The position numbers were made by a program, and so were the translations under genes. A DNA stretch of 64,000 nucleotides from JAAUTG01 sp964458705 (GTDB taxonomy: Bacteria; Bacteroidota; Bacteroidia; Chitinophagales; Saprospiraceae). The notes beneath the pieces were generated by a model. It did not search any database and had not been told where the DNA came from. It saw only the letters and a list, made by a program, of their open reading frames with translations. This document shows, piece after piece, positions 18,701-26,464 of this stretch; the first letter of the stretch is position 1; every line of letters starts with the position of its first letter. The stretch covers positions 1 to 64,000 of the forward strand of contig CAYWKD010000019.1 of the NCBI GenBank assembly GCA_964458705.1, written 5' to 3'.

Positions 18701-19071
18701 TTACTCAAGGCGCAGCCTATGAATATCAGCTCTCTGCAAAATGTGGCGTAAGTTGGTCTGGATGGTCTTCTATTTATATTTTTATGACTACAGGAGGATT
18801 ACCCGATGGTTTGTCATCCCTCAGTCAGTCGAATCCATCACAGATAGAACTCTATCCAAACCCTGCTAGTAACTGGTTGTCTATTCAACTGAAGGAAGCT
18901 CAAACTACGGCAGTCAGCATACAAAATATCAATGGACGAGTTATCAAACAACTTTATATCTATGATAATCCAAATCGAATAGACATATCGAATCTGCAAA
19001 GAGGGGTTTACTTTGTAAGCATTCAGCAGCTCGATGGCATCATTCAAACTCAGCGATTCATTAAGCAATAG
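15781..19071 (+). CDS. Secreted reprolysin-like metalloprotease with type IX sorting domain
   Basis: A 1096-residue multidomain exoenzyme. A signal peptide (about residues 1-22) precedes a propeptide-like region. The zinc protease domain carries HELGHNFGSPH (H342, E343, H346, H352) and a Met-turn at M386 in IMSYCH, as in reprolysin-type metzincins. Next come a CARDB-like domain (about 450-560), a GEVED domain (about 580-735), a cysteine-containing region, two fibronectin type III domains (about 838-1005) and a C-terminal type IX secretion sorting domain ('LYPNPASNWLSI', 'GVYFVSI'). Gly/Asp-rich linkers separate the protease, CARDB and GEVED parts. It should be exported and cell-surface attached or released to degrade extracellular protein. 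Confidence 0.9.
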   Translation: MKVFRRLAAEIAMLFLCFTIQAQQSVAGNLITEKLFTEATTDAEILKTYVRSATFLTLDRLKLKKLYLESPSHFRLQIPTESGQLLELELFKQEILSDDFYLDDQDGDVKLYEPGAYYHGYLVNDPKSIAAISLFDDKVYGLISVNGKTLVLGHQHQDRFPAGNDYILYDKSDLLIENSFKCGTDELPEIEENHPEEQDVEMMNTTCKVVEVYFEADHRMYKDNGSNEAETMDFVSAMFNVVALLYANESIVVKISKTRVWTTQDNYPSNSSTAALYSFRSRLGGQFDGNIAQLLSTVPANNGGVAYVGVLCAKNYGVSYANIRNNFKEFPTYSWTIEVVTHELGHNFGSPHTQSCDWPGGPIDGCVPSEGGCQRGPAPNGGGTIMSYCHLTSYGIDFQKGFGPLPGNLIRSKYQSASCLSTVEGEDCGNGGGDDGGGGDGGREPNLTRVSDNISVTGLTALPNIIIKNKGEGRSTACLISFYISIDNSFSAADYFVKSLPIPSLMRGETFGVSAELALGQLDVPAGNYYLGYIIDSENEVQESIESDNTWYWINPRFPLTGNDGGGDDGSGDDNNDDYCQSAGDDVKYEWIARIAIGEIDNESQRNGGYGNFTNISTSLERGSTPSIRLTPGFRSQQYKEKWMVWIDFNKDKDFDDANELVYQSEPSAEQVTGRLSIPGNAPEGKTRMRVSMKWFDEDEAAQGACSSFGYGEVEDYEVEIVGDVTAFCAINSVVPADQTICDLLTTTYEQSIRIAYTGEPSSIVATIDAAEYTFEATGSPQHITIENLVADGNPVDVKITLASEEGCSATEEFQRFFIAPEPCEATCEVPVPLGVEVVQNGGILIQWDSVQLSEYYQVRYRAAGENEWQFQTARATSYEVKDVNENSTYEYQIRANCNDLGWSDWSDTYVFVTSGACGIPALRSVDVVSPTEVKVQWYPLPRANEYRIRYRATGTTSWMVKNVSITTVSLTGLTQGAAYEYQLSAKCGVSWSGWSSIYIFMTTGGLPDGLSSLSQSNPSQIELYPNPASNWLSIQLKEAQTTAVSIQNINGRVIKQLYIYDNPNRIDISNLQRGVYFVSIQQLDGIIQTQRFIKQ

Positions 19072-19391
19072 ACGATCATCGTCAACAATATAACTACCCT
19101 ATAGTTATTAGTCCCTTCTAGGAAGTGCTGTCAATGGCAGCACTTCTTTTTTTTCTCTTGTATAGGTTTCCTTTCCTCAGCCGCTAACGCCAAACTCATT
19201 AGGCTTTTCATTCGTCATTTAGGCATTGGAGCTATTAATTAAGTAGTTACCATTTATTTTACGATCAAACCTGATAAGGTTAGGTGCAACTCATCAAAAA
19301 TAAATATCTTTATGTTCAAAATCGTGTAAACGATTCTTACTTTTTTCTGTCTTAATAAAAGTGTAAAGACAAGAGGCGAATTTTTCCAATA
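19072..19391. other. Intergenic region after the metalloprotease
   Basis: A 320-base gap. It holds the terminator at 19122-19154 and then A+T-rich sequence leading to the 113-residue membrane protein gene. A short inverted repeat AATCGT/ACGATT near 19320-19335 is too weak to call. I see no gene here. Confidence 0.5.
19122..19154 (+). terminator. Rho-independent terminator after the metalloprotease
   Basis: GAAGTGCTG (19122-19130) pairs with CAGCACTTC (19138-19146), a 9-bp stem with a 7-base loop, followed immediately by eight T residues (19147-19154). This is a textbook intrinsic terminator, 51 bases past the stop codon of the metalloprotease gene. Confidence 0.85.
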
Positions 19392-19733
19392 ATGATACAA
19401 TCTTTAAGGCACATTAATCTAGTTCATCCTATGACAAAAGTCCTTTCTTTGGGCTTTCTGTGCTTGCTACTATTGGTCATTATTAGTATCAATAGCTACA
19501 TAAATACACAATCAGTACAAAACAACGAGCAGCTAGAATTAGCCGATGATACCGAAAAAGAAGACAAAAAAGAAACCAATTTGGAACTAGATGTAGATGA
19601 TTTTATTCCAGTCCTCACGGTGTACTATTACGATACTAGAATTTTCACAGATTTATCAAAAGATGAGCCTAGCTATTGGATAAATTACTGCATACATCCC
19701 AACCCTCCTCCTCCACAATTGCTTTACGCCTAA
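19392..19733 (+). CDS. Unknown small single-pass membrane protein
   Basis: A 113-residue protein I do not recognise. One hydrophobic segment at about residues 17-38 ('VLSLGFLCLLLLVIISI') is followed by a highly acidic, lysine-rich stretch and a C-terminal part ending in a proline run. The start could be the ATG at 19392 or the internal methionine at residue 14 (MTKVLSLG). The layout suggests an N-terminal anchor or uncleaved signal with the tail in the periplasm. It lies 129 bases before the SulP transporter gene on the same strand, so co-expression is possible. No function can be proposed from sequence alone. Confidence 0.55.
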   Translation: MIQSLRHINLVHPMTKVLSLGFLCLLLLVIISINSYINTQSVQNNEQLELADDTEKEDKKETNLELDVDDFIPVLTVYYYDTRIFTDLSKDEPSYWINYCIHPNPPPPQLLYA

Positions 19734-19862
19734 ACGTATTATCCACTTCGTACATCCGATTATAAGGTCTGAATGACGAACTTGATTATGTACCTACATT
19801 AGTCGGAAATAAAGCGCTCAGTAAAGCCAAATTATATTCAACATTATATTCAACATAAAAAG

Positions 19863-21512
19863 ATGAACACAAAAAAGAAACAAGGTTTTTTTGAAAATAT
19901 TAAATATGACTTACCCGCTAGTGTTGTTGTATTTCTAGTGGCACTGCCACTTTGCTTAGGTATTGCATTGGCGTCTGGTGCACCACTATTTTCTGGCATC
20001 ATTGCTGGTATTATTGGGGGTACGGTAGTGGCTTTATTAAGTGGTTCGCCGCTTGGGGTGAGCGGCCCTGCTGCGGGCTTGGCGGTCATTGTTTTGAATG
20101 CAATTCAAGATTTGGGTGCATTTGAAATTTTCCTTTTTGCCGTATTCATAGCAGGTCTATTTCAACTGATATTAGGCTTCTTGAAAGCTGGAATTATTGG
20201 TTATTACTTTCCGTCTTCTGTTATTAAAGGAATGCTCGCCGGTATTGGTATCATTATTTTCCTGAAGCAAATTCCACACGCTTTCGGTTATGACAAAGAC
20301 CCCGAAGGCGATCTTGCTTTCAAACAACTAGATGGTGAAAATACTTTTAGTGAATTGTTCAATATGATAGACTATATAAGTCCAGGTGCCTTGGTTATTA
20401 CTATTATATCATTGATTATTCTGATCCTCTGGGAGCAGCCTTTTATTAAAAAAGCAGCCTTTTCCAATATTATACAAGGTCCGCTAGTAGCCGTCTTGAT
20501 GGGAGTTGGTCTAAATTTACTTTTCAATACTATGGAAGGTTATACACTGCGGGCTGACCAAATGGTCAATATACCAGTAGCAGGTTCTATTGCTGGTTTT
20601 TTCCAACAATTCACTTTCCCCGACTTTAGTCAGTGGAATAATCCTGAAATATATGTTATTGCAGCAACGATCGCAGTAGTCGCCAGTTTAGAGACCCTGC
20701 TTTGCGTAGAAGCTACCGACAAACTAGATCCATTTAAGAGGATAACACCTACTAACCTTGAATTAAAAGCTCAAGGAGTGGGTAACATGATTTCAGGCTT
20801 AATCGGTGGATTACCTATCACACAAGTTATTATCAGAAGTTCAACCAACATTCAGTCTGGTGGAAGAACAAAGGCTTCTGCTTTCTTTCACGGCATCCTG
20901 CTCTTGGTTTGTGTAATGACGATTCCATTTCTACTGAATTTGATTCCACTCGCTAGTTTGGCTGCCATTTTGATTATGGTGGGCTATAAATTGGCAAAAC
21001 CGGTCCTATTCAAACAGATGTATGCCAAAGGCTGGATGGAGTTTATTCCATTTATGGTTACCATTATAGGAATTGTGTTTACCGATTTATTAATCGGAAT
21101 TGGTATGGGCTTGGCAGTGGCTATTTTCTTCATCCTTCGGAACAATTACAAAACTCCCTATCACTTTGATCCCGAAAAATATGTGAAAGGAGAGCCCATT
21201 TTGATTCGACTTTCAGAGGATGTAAGTTTCTTAAATAAAGCAAGCATTCAGAATACTTTAGATCACCTACCCAATGAATCTACAGTTATTATTGATGCAG
21301 GAACAGCAAGAAGTATTCATCCTGACATTATTGAGATCATAGAAGACTTTCAGCAAAATGCTAAAATGAAGGATATTACGGTTGAGCTACATGGCTTCGA
21401 TGATTCAGAGAATCAAGACCCTGTGCAAGAATTTGGAAAGATGATCGCTCCTGCATTGATCCAGAGAGAGCAAAGCACACTGAGCAAAGCAATAAGTCGC
21501 AATAAAAAATAA
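19863..21512 (+). CDS. SulP-family inorganic anion transporter
   Basis: A 549-residue inner-membrane transporter of the SulP (SLC26) family. The N-terminal 'DLPASVVVFLVALPLCLGIALASGAPLFSG' segment and 'GSPLGVSGPAAGL' are characteristic. About a dozen hydrophobic segments extend to residue 430. The C-terminal cytoplasmic part (about 445-530, with 'TVIIDAGTARSIHPDIIEIIEDF') resembles a STAS domain. Substrates of the family include sulfate, bicarbonate and dicarboxylates; this branch is often bicarbonate-related in marine bacteria, but no carbonic anhydrase gene is adjacent here, so the substrate stays open. It may be co-transcribed with the small membrane protein upstream. Confidence 0.9.
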   Translation: MNTKKKQGFFENIKYDLPASVVVFLVALPLCLGIALASGAPLFSGIIAGIIGGTVVALLSGSPLGVSGPAAGLAVIVLNAIQDLGAFEIFLFAVFIAGLFQLILGFLKAGIIGYYFPSSVIKGMLAGIGIIIFLKQIPHAFGYDKDPEGDLAFKQLDGENTFSELFNMIDYISPGALVITIISLIILILWEQPFIKKAAFSNIIQGPLVAVLMGVGLNLLFNTMEGYTLRADQMVNIPVAGSIAGFFQQFTFPDFSQWNNPEIYVIAATIAVVASLETLLCVEATDKLDPFKRITPTNLELKAQGVGNMISGLIGGLPITQVIIRSSTNIQSGGRTKASAFFHGILLLVCVMTIPFLLNLIPLASLAAILIMVGYKLAKPVLFKQMYAKGWMEFIPFMVTIIGIVFTDLLIGIGMGLAVAIFFILRNNYKTPYHFDPEKYVKGEPILIRLSEDVSFLNKASIQNTLDHLPNESTVIIDAGTARSIHPDIIEIIEDFQQNAKMKDITVELHGFDDSENQDPVQEFGKMIAPALIQREQSTLSKAISRNKK

Positions 21513-21521
21513 TTTTTGAAA

Positions 21522-21558
21522 AGATGAGCGGAGGTAGCTAGCTATTTCACGCTCATCT
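21522..21558 (+). terminator. Stem-loop after the SulP gene
   Basis: AGATGAGCG (21522-21530) pairs with CGCTCATCT (21550-21558). The 19-base loop itself contains the self-complementary TAGCTAGCTA. It begins 10 bases past the stop codon. There is no T-run, so the terminator function is tentative. Confidence 0.45.
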
Positions 21559-21605
21559 CATTCGACTTCTACGCCGCAGCGCTTCTGATTTCCGCTTGTA
21601 GTAAC

Positions 21606-21613
21606 TATATTTG
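21606..21613 (+). promoter_or_regulatory. Candidate -7 element before the glycosyltransferase gene
   Basis: TATATTTG matches TAnnTTTG and would start transcription near 21620, about 20 bases before the TTG at 21639. This supports a non-ATG start for the glycosyltransferase, because no in-frame ATG occurs before its first conserved strand. No -33 TTG is seen at the usual spacing. Confidence 0.4.
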
Positions 21614-21638
21614 TTTACACATTAACAATACCCTTAAT

Positions 21639-22703
21639 TTGAGACAACCTTCGAAGCGCAGTCATCAGTCAAGCTCCATTTACAATGAAATATTGGTAAC
21701 CGTCATTATGCCAGTCTATAATGCAGAAAAATACCTTCGGGAAGCCATAGACAGCATTCTCCATCAAACACATACCAACTTCGAGTTTCTCATTTTCGAT
21801 GATGGCTCTACGGATAATAGTGTAGCCATTCTCCAAACCTACACCGATGCTAGAATCCAGCTCTTTATAGATGGTCAAAACCTAGGGCAACCCAAACGCT
21901 ACAACGCTGGCATCCGAGCCGCCAAAGGCAAGTACATCGCCATCATGCACGCCGACGACATTTCACTTCCCCACCGCTTCGCCACGCAAGTGACATTTTT
22001 GGAGGAGAATGAGGAGTATGCGCTGGTGGGGAGTCGGGCGAGGTTGATTTTTGGGGAGCGCTTATCGAATAAAATGCTTGGAGTGGTTGGTGATTATGAG
22101 TATTTGAGGTGCTATCAAATACTGAATTGTCCTTTTGTTCACTCTAGTATTATGGCATTAACGACTATTTATAGTTCTTATTTTTATGATGAAAATTATA
22201 AATCAGCAGAAGACTATGAGCTATGGTCAAGAATATTAAGGAAAGAAAAAGTAACCAATATTAGCACTCCACTCTTGAACTATAGAATGCACTCAACAAA
22301 AAATGCCAAGAGAAACAAATCTATTCAACTTGATAATGTAAAACACATAATCAAAAACCAGTTTGAACACATGGAAATTGATCTGCCTAGTATAGGTCTA
22401 AATTCACTCGTTCTGAACTCAAATAGCTATTTAAAATCACTAAATACACAAGAATTAGGCTCAGTAAAAATATGGTTATCTTGGACTAGAAATGAATTTC
22501 AATCCCTGTTTGCAGATGCTGTTGTTCATCATGTTATAAAGGAAAGCTGGCTTAATACCTGTTTAAAAAGCCACAGTGGTGGCTTTAAAACGATTACTAC
22601 TTATTTTTCAAATAGTGCTCTTGTGAAATGGGATGACCCCAGAAGATTTGGAAAGTTAATCATTAAGTGTACTATCCCAAATACTCAAATCCAAGCCAGT
22701 TAA
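21639..22703 (+). CDS. Family 2 glycosyltransferase with non-ATG start
   Basis: A GT-A fold family 2 glycosyltransferase of up to 354 residues, likely acting at the cytoplasmic membrane face in surface polysaccharide assembly. 'VTVIMPVYNAEKYLREAIDSIL', 'FLIFDDGSTDNS' and the DXD-type 'HADD' are clear, and 'SAEDYELWSRIL' is the acceptor-side ED motif. The first in-frame ATG falls inside the first beta strand, so translation must start earlier, at TTG 21639 or TTG 21693 (the latter giving MVTVIMPVYN). The gene ends 48 bases inside the convergent sulfotransferase gene. The C-terminal 100 residues are not conserved family sequence that I recognise. Confidence 0.82.
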   Translation: MRQPSKRSHQSSSIYNEILVTVIMPVYNAEKYLREAIDSILHQTHTNFEFLIFDDGSTDNSVAILQTYTDARIQLFIDGQNLGQPKRYNAGIRAAKGKYIAIMHADDISLPHRFATQVTFLEENEEYALVGSRARLIFGERLSNKMLGVVGDYEYLRCYQILNCPFVHSSIMALTTIYSSYFYDENYKSAEDYELWSRILRKEKVTNISTPLLNYRMHSTKNAKRNKSIQLDNVKHIIKNQFEHMEIDLPSIGLNSLVLNSNSYLKSLNTQELGSVKIWLSWTRNEFQSLFADAVVHHVIKESWLNTCLKSHSGGFKTITTYFSNSALVKWDDPRRFGKLIIKCTIPNTQIQAS

Positions 22704-23573
22704 ATATTGCAGTTTTTTGTTGCTTTCATAGAAATAATTATTTAATTGACCTACTGCGTTGGATATATTTTCCTCTCTCAAATCATCTGCCTGAAAATGA
22801 TAGTAATATTTCTTGAGGATTTTTTTGATATTAGTAGAAGGTATATTTGCACCGATATTACGAGCAAAATAGTGAATACGCTTATTTTTTATGACTTTAC
22901 TGGAAAATTTATCTACTTCGTTATACTTGCCTTCATTTATTCTATCTATTCCAAGAAACTCAAATACATTGTTTAAAGTATTACAAGGGCTTTCCTTTAG
23001 TTCTTCAAATAAGAGAATTTTTATATTATTTATATCAATTTCATTTAACCAGTAATTCAAATGATGATAATAATTGCTAAAAGATAGCTCTTGATATAAA
23101 AAATTATATTTCACACTTCTTCTAACCCAAGAATTGATAAGACTTACATCATGTTCTAGCAAAGCTTCTACATATTGGCTGAAACTAACATTTTGATTCA
23201 ATATAGCATTCTCATTAACAGTAAAGTGAAAAGCAGATTTTATTCTCCATGCTGGTTGTCTTAATAAGAAAATATATTTATCATGAGGATTTTTTTTAAG
23301 ATGAGACAAAATGTCGCGTTGATAGAGAAGATGAGTTGTTGCTTCCAATAGTGGCAATGAACCTTTTATTATATTTTTATTGAAAAATCTTAAGAAAGAT
23401 TCATCGCTTTGATTGTGTATATTAAACTGCTTATTTAATAATGGGTAGTCTTTATCTATATAGAAAAAAGTTTCCTTGGGTCTAGAACAATTGAAAGAAT
23501 CAGTGCTAGATAGTAAGTTAAATAAATAGGTTGTTCCAGCTTTGGGTGCGCCACCAATAAATACCTTCTGCAT
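22656..23573 (-). CDS. PAPS-dependent sulfotransferase
   Basis: A 305-residue protein with the sulfotransferase P-loop 'IGGAPKAGTTYLFNLL' at its N-terminus (residues about 6-21), which binds the 5'-phosphosulfate of PAPS. The second PAPS element is in 'DKYIFLLRQPAWRIKSAFHF' (R and S contacts). It is likely to sulfate a sugar residue of the surface polysaccharide made by the neighbouring glycosyltransferases. It is the last gene of a minus-strand run and starts 11 bases after the family 4 glycosyltransferase stop. Its 3' end overlaps the convergent glycosyltransferase by 48 bases. The acceptor is unknown. Confidence 0.85.
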   Translation of the reverse strand: MQKVFIGGAPKAGTTYLFNLLSSTDSFNCSRPKETFFYIDKDYPLLNKQFNIHNQSDESFLRFFNKNIIKGSLPLLEATTHLLYQRDILSHLKKNPHDKYIFLLRQPAWRIKSAFHFTVNENAILNQNVSFSQYVEALLEHDVSLINSWVRRSVKYNFLYQELSFSNYYHHLNYWLNEIDINNIKILLFEELKESPCNTLNNVFEFLGIDRINEGKYNEVDKFSSKVIKNKRIHYFARNIGANIPSTNIKKILKKYYYHFQADDLREENISNAVGQLNNYFYESNKKLQYLTGLDLSIWDSTLND

Positions 23574-23584
23574 TAGCTAATATT

Positions 23585-24655
23585 TTAAGCATAAAGTGCC
23601 TCAATCTCATTTATACATTTTTCGACTGTAAAATATTCTTCAACCCTTTGCCTATTAAATTTACCAAAAGCTATTAATTGCTCAGGTTCATTTACCAGTT
23701 TAGTGATCGCATCAGCTAGAGCCTTTGGATTAGCAGGTTCGCATAAATACCCTCCTTTACCATCAATAATTAGCTCTGGAATCCCTCCAACAGTAGTCGC
23801 AATAACTGGCATTGACATAGACATTGCTTCTATAAATGATATTGGCAATCCTTCCCACAAAGAAGGAGCAACGAAAACATCGTGTTCGGATAATATGGGT
23901 TGCACGTCTTTTATAAACCCTAAAAATGTTACGTTGCTTAATTCATACGCCACAACTTTTGCCTTTACTTCATCGCTGAGTATTCCATCTCCTACAATTG
24001 TAAGCGTAAAATGGGCTGGATTTAGTGCTTTGAGTGCCTCAATTAAATATACAACACCTTTTTGCAGGGCTAGTCGTCCCACAAAAACTAGTTTAATCGG
24101 AATTTCAATATCTTCTTTAGTTGAATATTTGAATCTATTTGCATCTACACCATTATATATTACAAATATCTTACCCCCATCAATCCCTTGAGCAATAAGT
24201 TTTTGCTTCATATCCTCAGAAACCGCTATAAATTGACTTCCCAACCACTGCATTCGTCTCAATAAGCCTACATAAGCCCAATATTTCAGATTACTCACAG
24301 ACTTGTCATCGCCCACAGTACCATGAAGATTGCTGTATATTTTTTTAGTACGAGCAAAATATGCGCTGATTGTTCCTATAATGCAAGCTCTTAACAAATG
24401 ACTATGCACAATATCGGGGCTTTCTTTTACAAGAATCTTAAATATGCTATACATTATACTTAGTAGATGAGACTTGAAGTTTATCTGATAGCAGTTATCT
24501 GAATAACGCTTGAAATCATTCACATAAGCACCTGTCCTGTCGCATATAACAACCACTGTAAATTTACTACGGTCTAAATGTTTTATTACATCTATAAGAT
24601 GGGTTTGTCCACCACCTAATCCAGAATCAGAGGTAATATGAACTATTTTTTTCAT
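23585..24655 (-). CDS. Family 4 glycosyltransferase
   Basis: A 356-residue GT-B fold glycosyltransferase of family 4. The N-terminal half opens with 'KKIVHITSDSGLGGGQTHLIDVIKHL'; the C-terminal donor-binding half has 'LVFVGRLALQKGVVYLIEAL', 'LTIVGDG' and 'VFVAPSLWEGLPISFIEAMSMSMPVIAT', which contains the EX7E motif. It transfers a nucleotide-activated sugar to a lipid-linked glycan. I chose the ATG at 24655 because it overlaps the upstream stop codon as ATGA, a coupled start; in-frame ATGs at 24664 and 24694 are possible but overlap more. It is the third gene of the minus-strand polysaccharide run. Confidence 0.9.
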   Translation of the reverse strand: MKKIVHITSDSGLGGGQTHLIDVIKHLDRSKFTVVVICDRTGAYVNDFKRYSDNCYQINFKSHLLSIMYSIFKILVKESPDIVHSHLLRACIIGTISAYFARTKKIYSNLHGTVGDDKSVSNLKYWAYVGLLRRMQWLGSQFIAVSEDMKQKLIAQGIDGGKIFVIYNGVDANRFKYSTKEDIEIPIKLVFVGRLALQKGVVYLIEALKALNPAHFTLTIVGDGILSDEVKAKVVAYELSNVTFLGFIKDVQPILSEHDVFVAPSLWEGLPISFIEAMSMSMPVIATTVGGIPELIIDGKGGYLCEPANPKALADAITKLVNEPEQLIAFGKFNRQRVEEYFTVEKCINEIEALYA

Positions 24656-25371
24656 GCTAAGCATTTTATTATAATACCTCTTAATAAGTACCATCTGAAG
24701 AGCATTTTTTTCAAAATACTATATTGACTCTTTAAGCCTGTCGTACTTAAATTATGTGAATGAATCCTATGTAAAACTAGCGGCTGATTAACAATTTTCA
24801 CTTTATAAAAAGCTTCGGCTACTATTCCAATCCATTGATCCTGTAGTGGTATTTTTGATGGAAACGGTAATGCTTTTTGTAATACTTGTCGTTTAAAACA
24901 GACACAAGCACCTGTGTATGAATTTTTTATCAAATTTCTGAACAAACCTCTGTAAACCTTAGTTTCTCCCATATTGATTTCATCTTCTAATATTATATTG
25001 TGCTCATCAATGTATAACATAGTAGAAGCTACAAAATCAAATTCCACTAACAACTGGTTACATACCTTAATTTTATCAGGCATCCAAATATCATCTTGGT
25101 CTGCAAGATAAACATAATCACCTTTGGCCTTGACTAAGCAAAATTCAAAGTTATTTATGCACCTTTCTCTGCCGGTCCTACCTACTGGGGTATGCTGATA
25201 TAGTTTGATCCTTCTATCACTGAAAGAATTTATTTTGCTTAGAGTATTGTCACTGGAAGCATCGTCAGAAATGATTAATTCATCGCACTGATCTAACTGA
25301 GTAAGAATTGTTTCGATTTGCTGTTCTATGAACTTTTCACCATTAAAAACAGCCATGCAGACTGACACCAT
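24652..25371 (-). CDS. Family 2 glycosyltransferase (rhamnosyl-type)
   Basis: A 239-residue GT-A family 2 glycosyltransferase. 'VSVCMAVFNGEKFIEQQIETIL' is the nucleotide-binding start, 'ELIISDDASSDNTLSKI' is the first acidic motif, and 'DYVYLADQDDIWMPDKI' the metal-binding DXD region seen in rhamnosyltransferase-like members. It is short, with the family's C-terminal helices reduced. The start codon overlaps the stop of the upstream glycosyltransferase by one base (TAATG), and its own stop overlaps the downstream start (ATGA). The three genes are therefore translationally coupled. The sugar transferred is unknown. Confidence 0.88.
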   Translation of the reverse strand: MVSVCMAVFNGEKFIEQQIETILTQLDQCDELIISDDASSDNTLSKINSFSDRRIKLYQHTPVGRTGRERCINNFEFCLVKAKGDYVYLADQDDIWMPDKIKVCNQLLVEFDFVASTMLYIDEHNIILEDEINMGETKVYRGLFRNLIKNSYTGACVCFKRQVLQKALPFPSKIPLQDQWIGIVAEAFYKVKIVNQPLVLHRIHSHNLSTTGLKSQYSILKKMLFRWYLLRGIIIKCLA

Positions 25372-26216
25372 TATCCATATACAGGATTACTCAGTAAAGG
25401 ACTCTTTGAATATACTTCTGCTACTCTCCTATTAATCACCTCTCGCTCCTCGTCTTTCCACCATCCCCATTTATTGAAATAGATGATGGCACTGCGAATG
25501 TTGTGAAGCATGAGTTTAAAACTCTTATAGGAGCCTTTCGCATGATGGTGATACACACTCACCTGGGGATAGTAAACCGTTTTGAATTGCTGATGAACTC
25601 TTCTCGATAGGTCAATATCTTCGCCATACAAGAAAAATTTCTCATCAAAACCTCCGATTTTCTCTAGTGCGCTAGTACGTAAAAACATAAAACAACCAGA
25701 AAGATAGGGTGCTTCCATTTGCCTATCGTAATCCGCAAATCTCATTTCATATTGATAATTACTTTCCTCCACCCTTGCTCGGTCGAAGTGCATAAACCTT
25801 CTGACGAATAAGTTGTAAGGCGTAGGAAGTAATTTGCAATTGTATTGCAGACTTCCAGAGGGATAGAGAATTTTAGGCATAACAAGTCCAACTTCTTCAT
25901 CGCACTCCATAAAGTTGGTTAATGTTTCTATAACGCCCTTATCAAAATATACATCGGGATTTAAAACTAAATGAAACTTTGACTTTATAGTAGCAAGTTG
26001 ATTAATAACAATATTGTGCGCTTTACCGAACCCTAGGTTTTTTCCTGTAAAAATATATTCAATCCTGCTGTCATAACACAAATTACGGATGATATCGGTG
26101 GGTGAGTTATCTACGACATACAGCTTTACTGCTGCATTCGTATTCAGGAAACTAAATATTGTTTGAGAGAGTTTCTCAAAATCGTTCTTGTATGTTACAA
26201 TAGTAGCTGTTAGCAC
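25371..26216 (-). CDS. Family 2 glycosyltransferase (WbbL-like)
   Basis: A 281-residue GT-A family 2 enzyme resembling WbbL/rhamnosyltransferases. 'LTATIVTYKNDFEKLSQTIFSFL' opens the fold. 'YIFTGKNLGFGKAHNIVINQL' is the typical nucleotide-sugar loop, 'LVLNPDVYFDKGVIETL' the acidic metal motif, and 'YLSGCFMFLRTSALEKIGGFDEKFFLYGEDIDLSRRV' the catalytic ED-containing segment. It is the first gene of the coupled minus-strand glycosyltransferase trio and follows the initiating transferase gene after 248 bases. It probably adds an early sugar to the undecaprenyl-linked intermediate, which is inference. Confidence 0.9.
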   Translation of the reverse strand: MLTATIVTYKNDFEKLSQTIFSFLNTNAAVKLYVVDNSPTDIIRNLCYDSRIEYIFTGKNLGFGKAHNIVINQLATIKSKFHLVLNPDVYFDKGVIETLTNFMECDEEVGLVMPKILYPSGSLQYNCKLLPTPYNLFVRRFMHFDRARVEESNYQYEMRFADYDRQMEAPYLSGCFMFLRTSALEKIGGFDEKFFLYGEDIDLSRRVHQQFKTVYYPQVSVYHHHAKGSYKSFKLMLHNIRSAIIYFNKWGWWKDEEREVINRRVAEVYSKSPLLSNPVYG

Positions 26217-26464
26217 TGTTTAGATTGTTTTAGATTTGAACAATCAAATTTTTTATTATCAGATGTAATATTACCTAAAGAGTGCTATTCTTCATAGACA
26301 GCATTTCTATAAACTGCCTACTTACATAGCGTAAATTCAACTTATGAAAAAATTCAACTATCTAACAATCAGCCATTTAAAATAACTGATTCATGCAATA
26401 GTACATACATCTTTCTTGCACAAGATACTAACTTATTCAATACATCAAAAAAAACATATTTATT

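Noticed and set aside
23703..24191. 162-codon plus-strand frame inside the family 4 glycosyltransferase gene
   Set aside because: Antisense shadow of a clear glycosyltransferase; no family character or start context.
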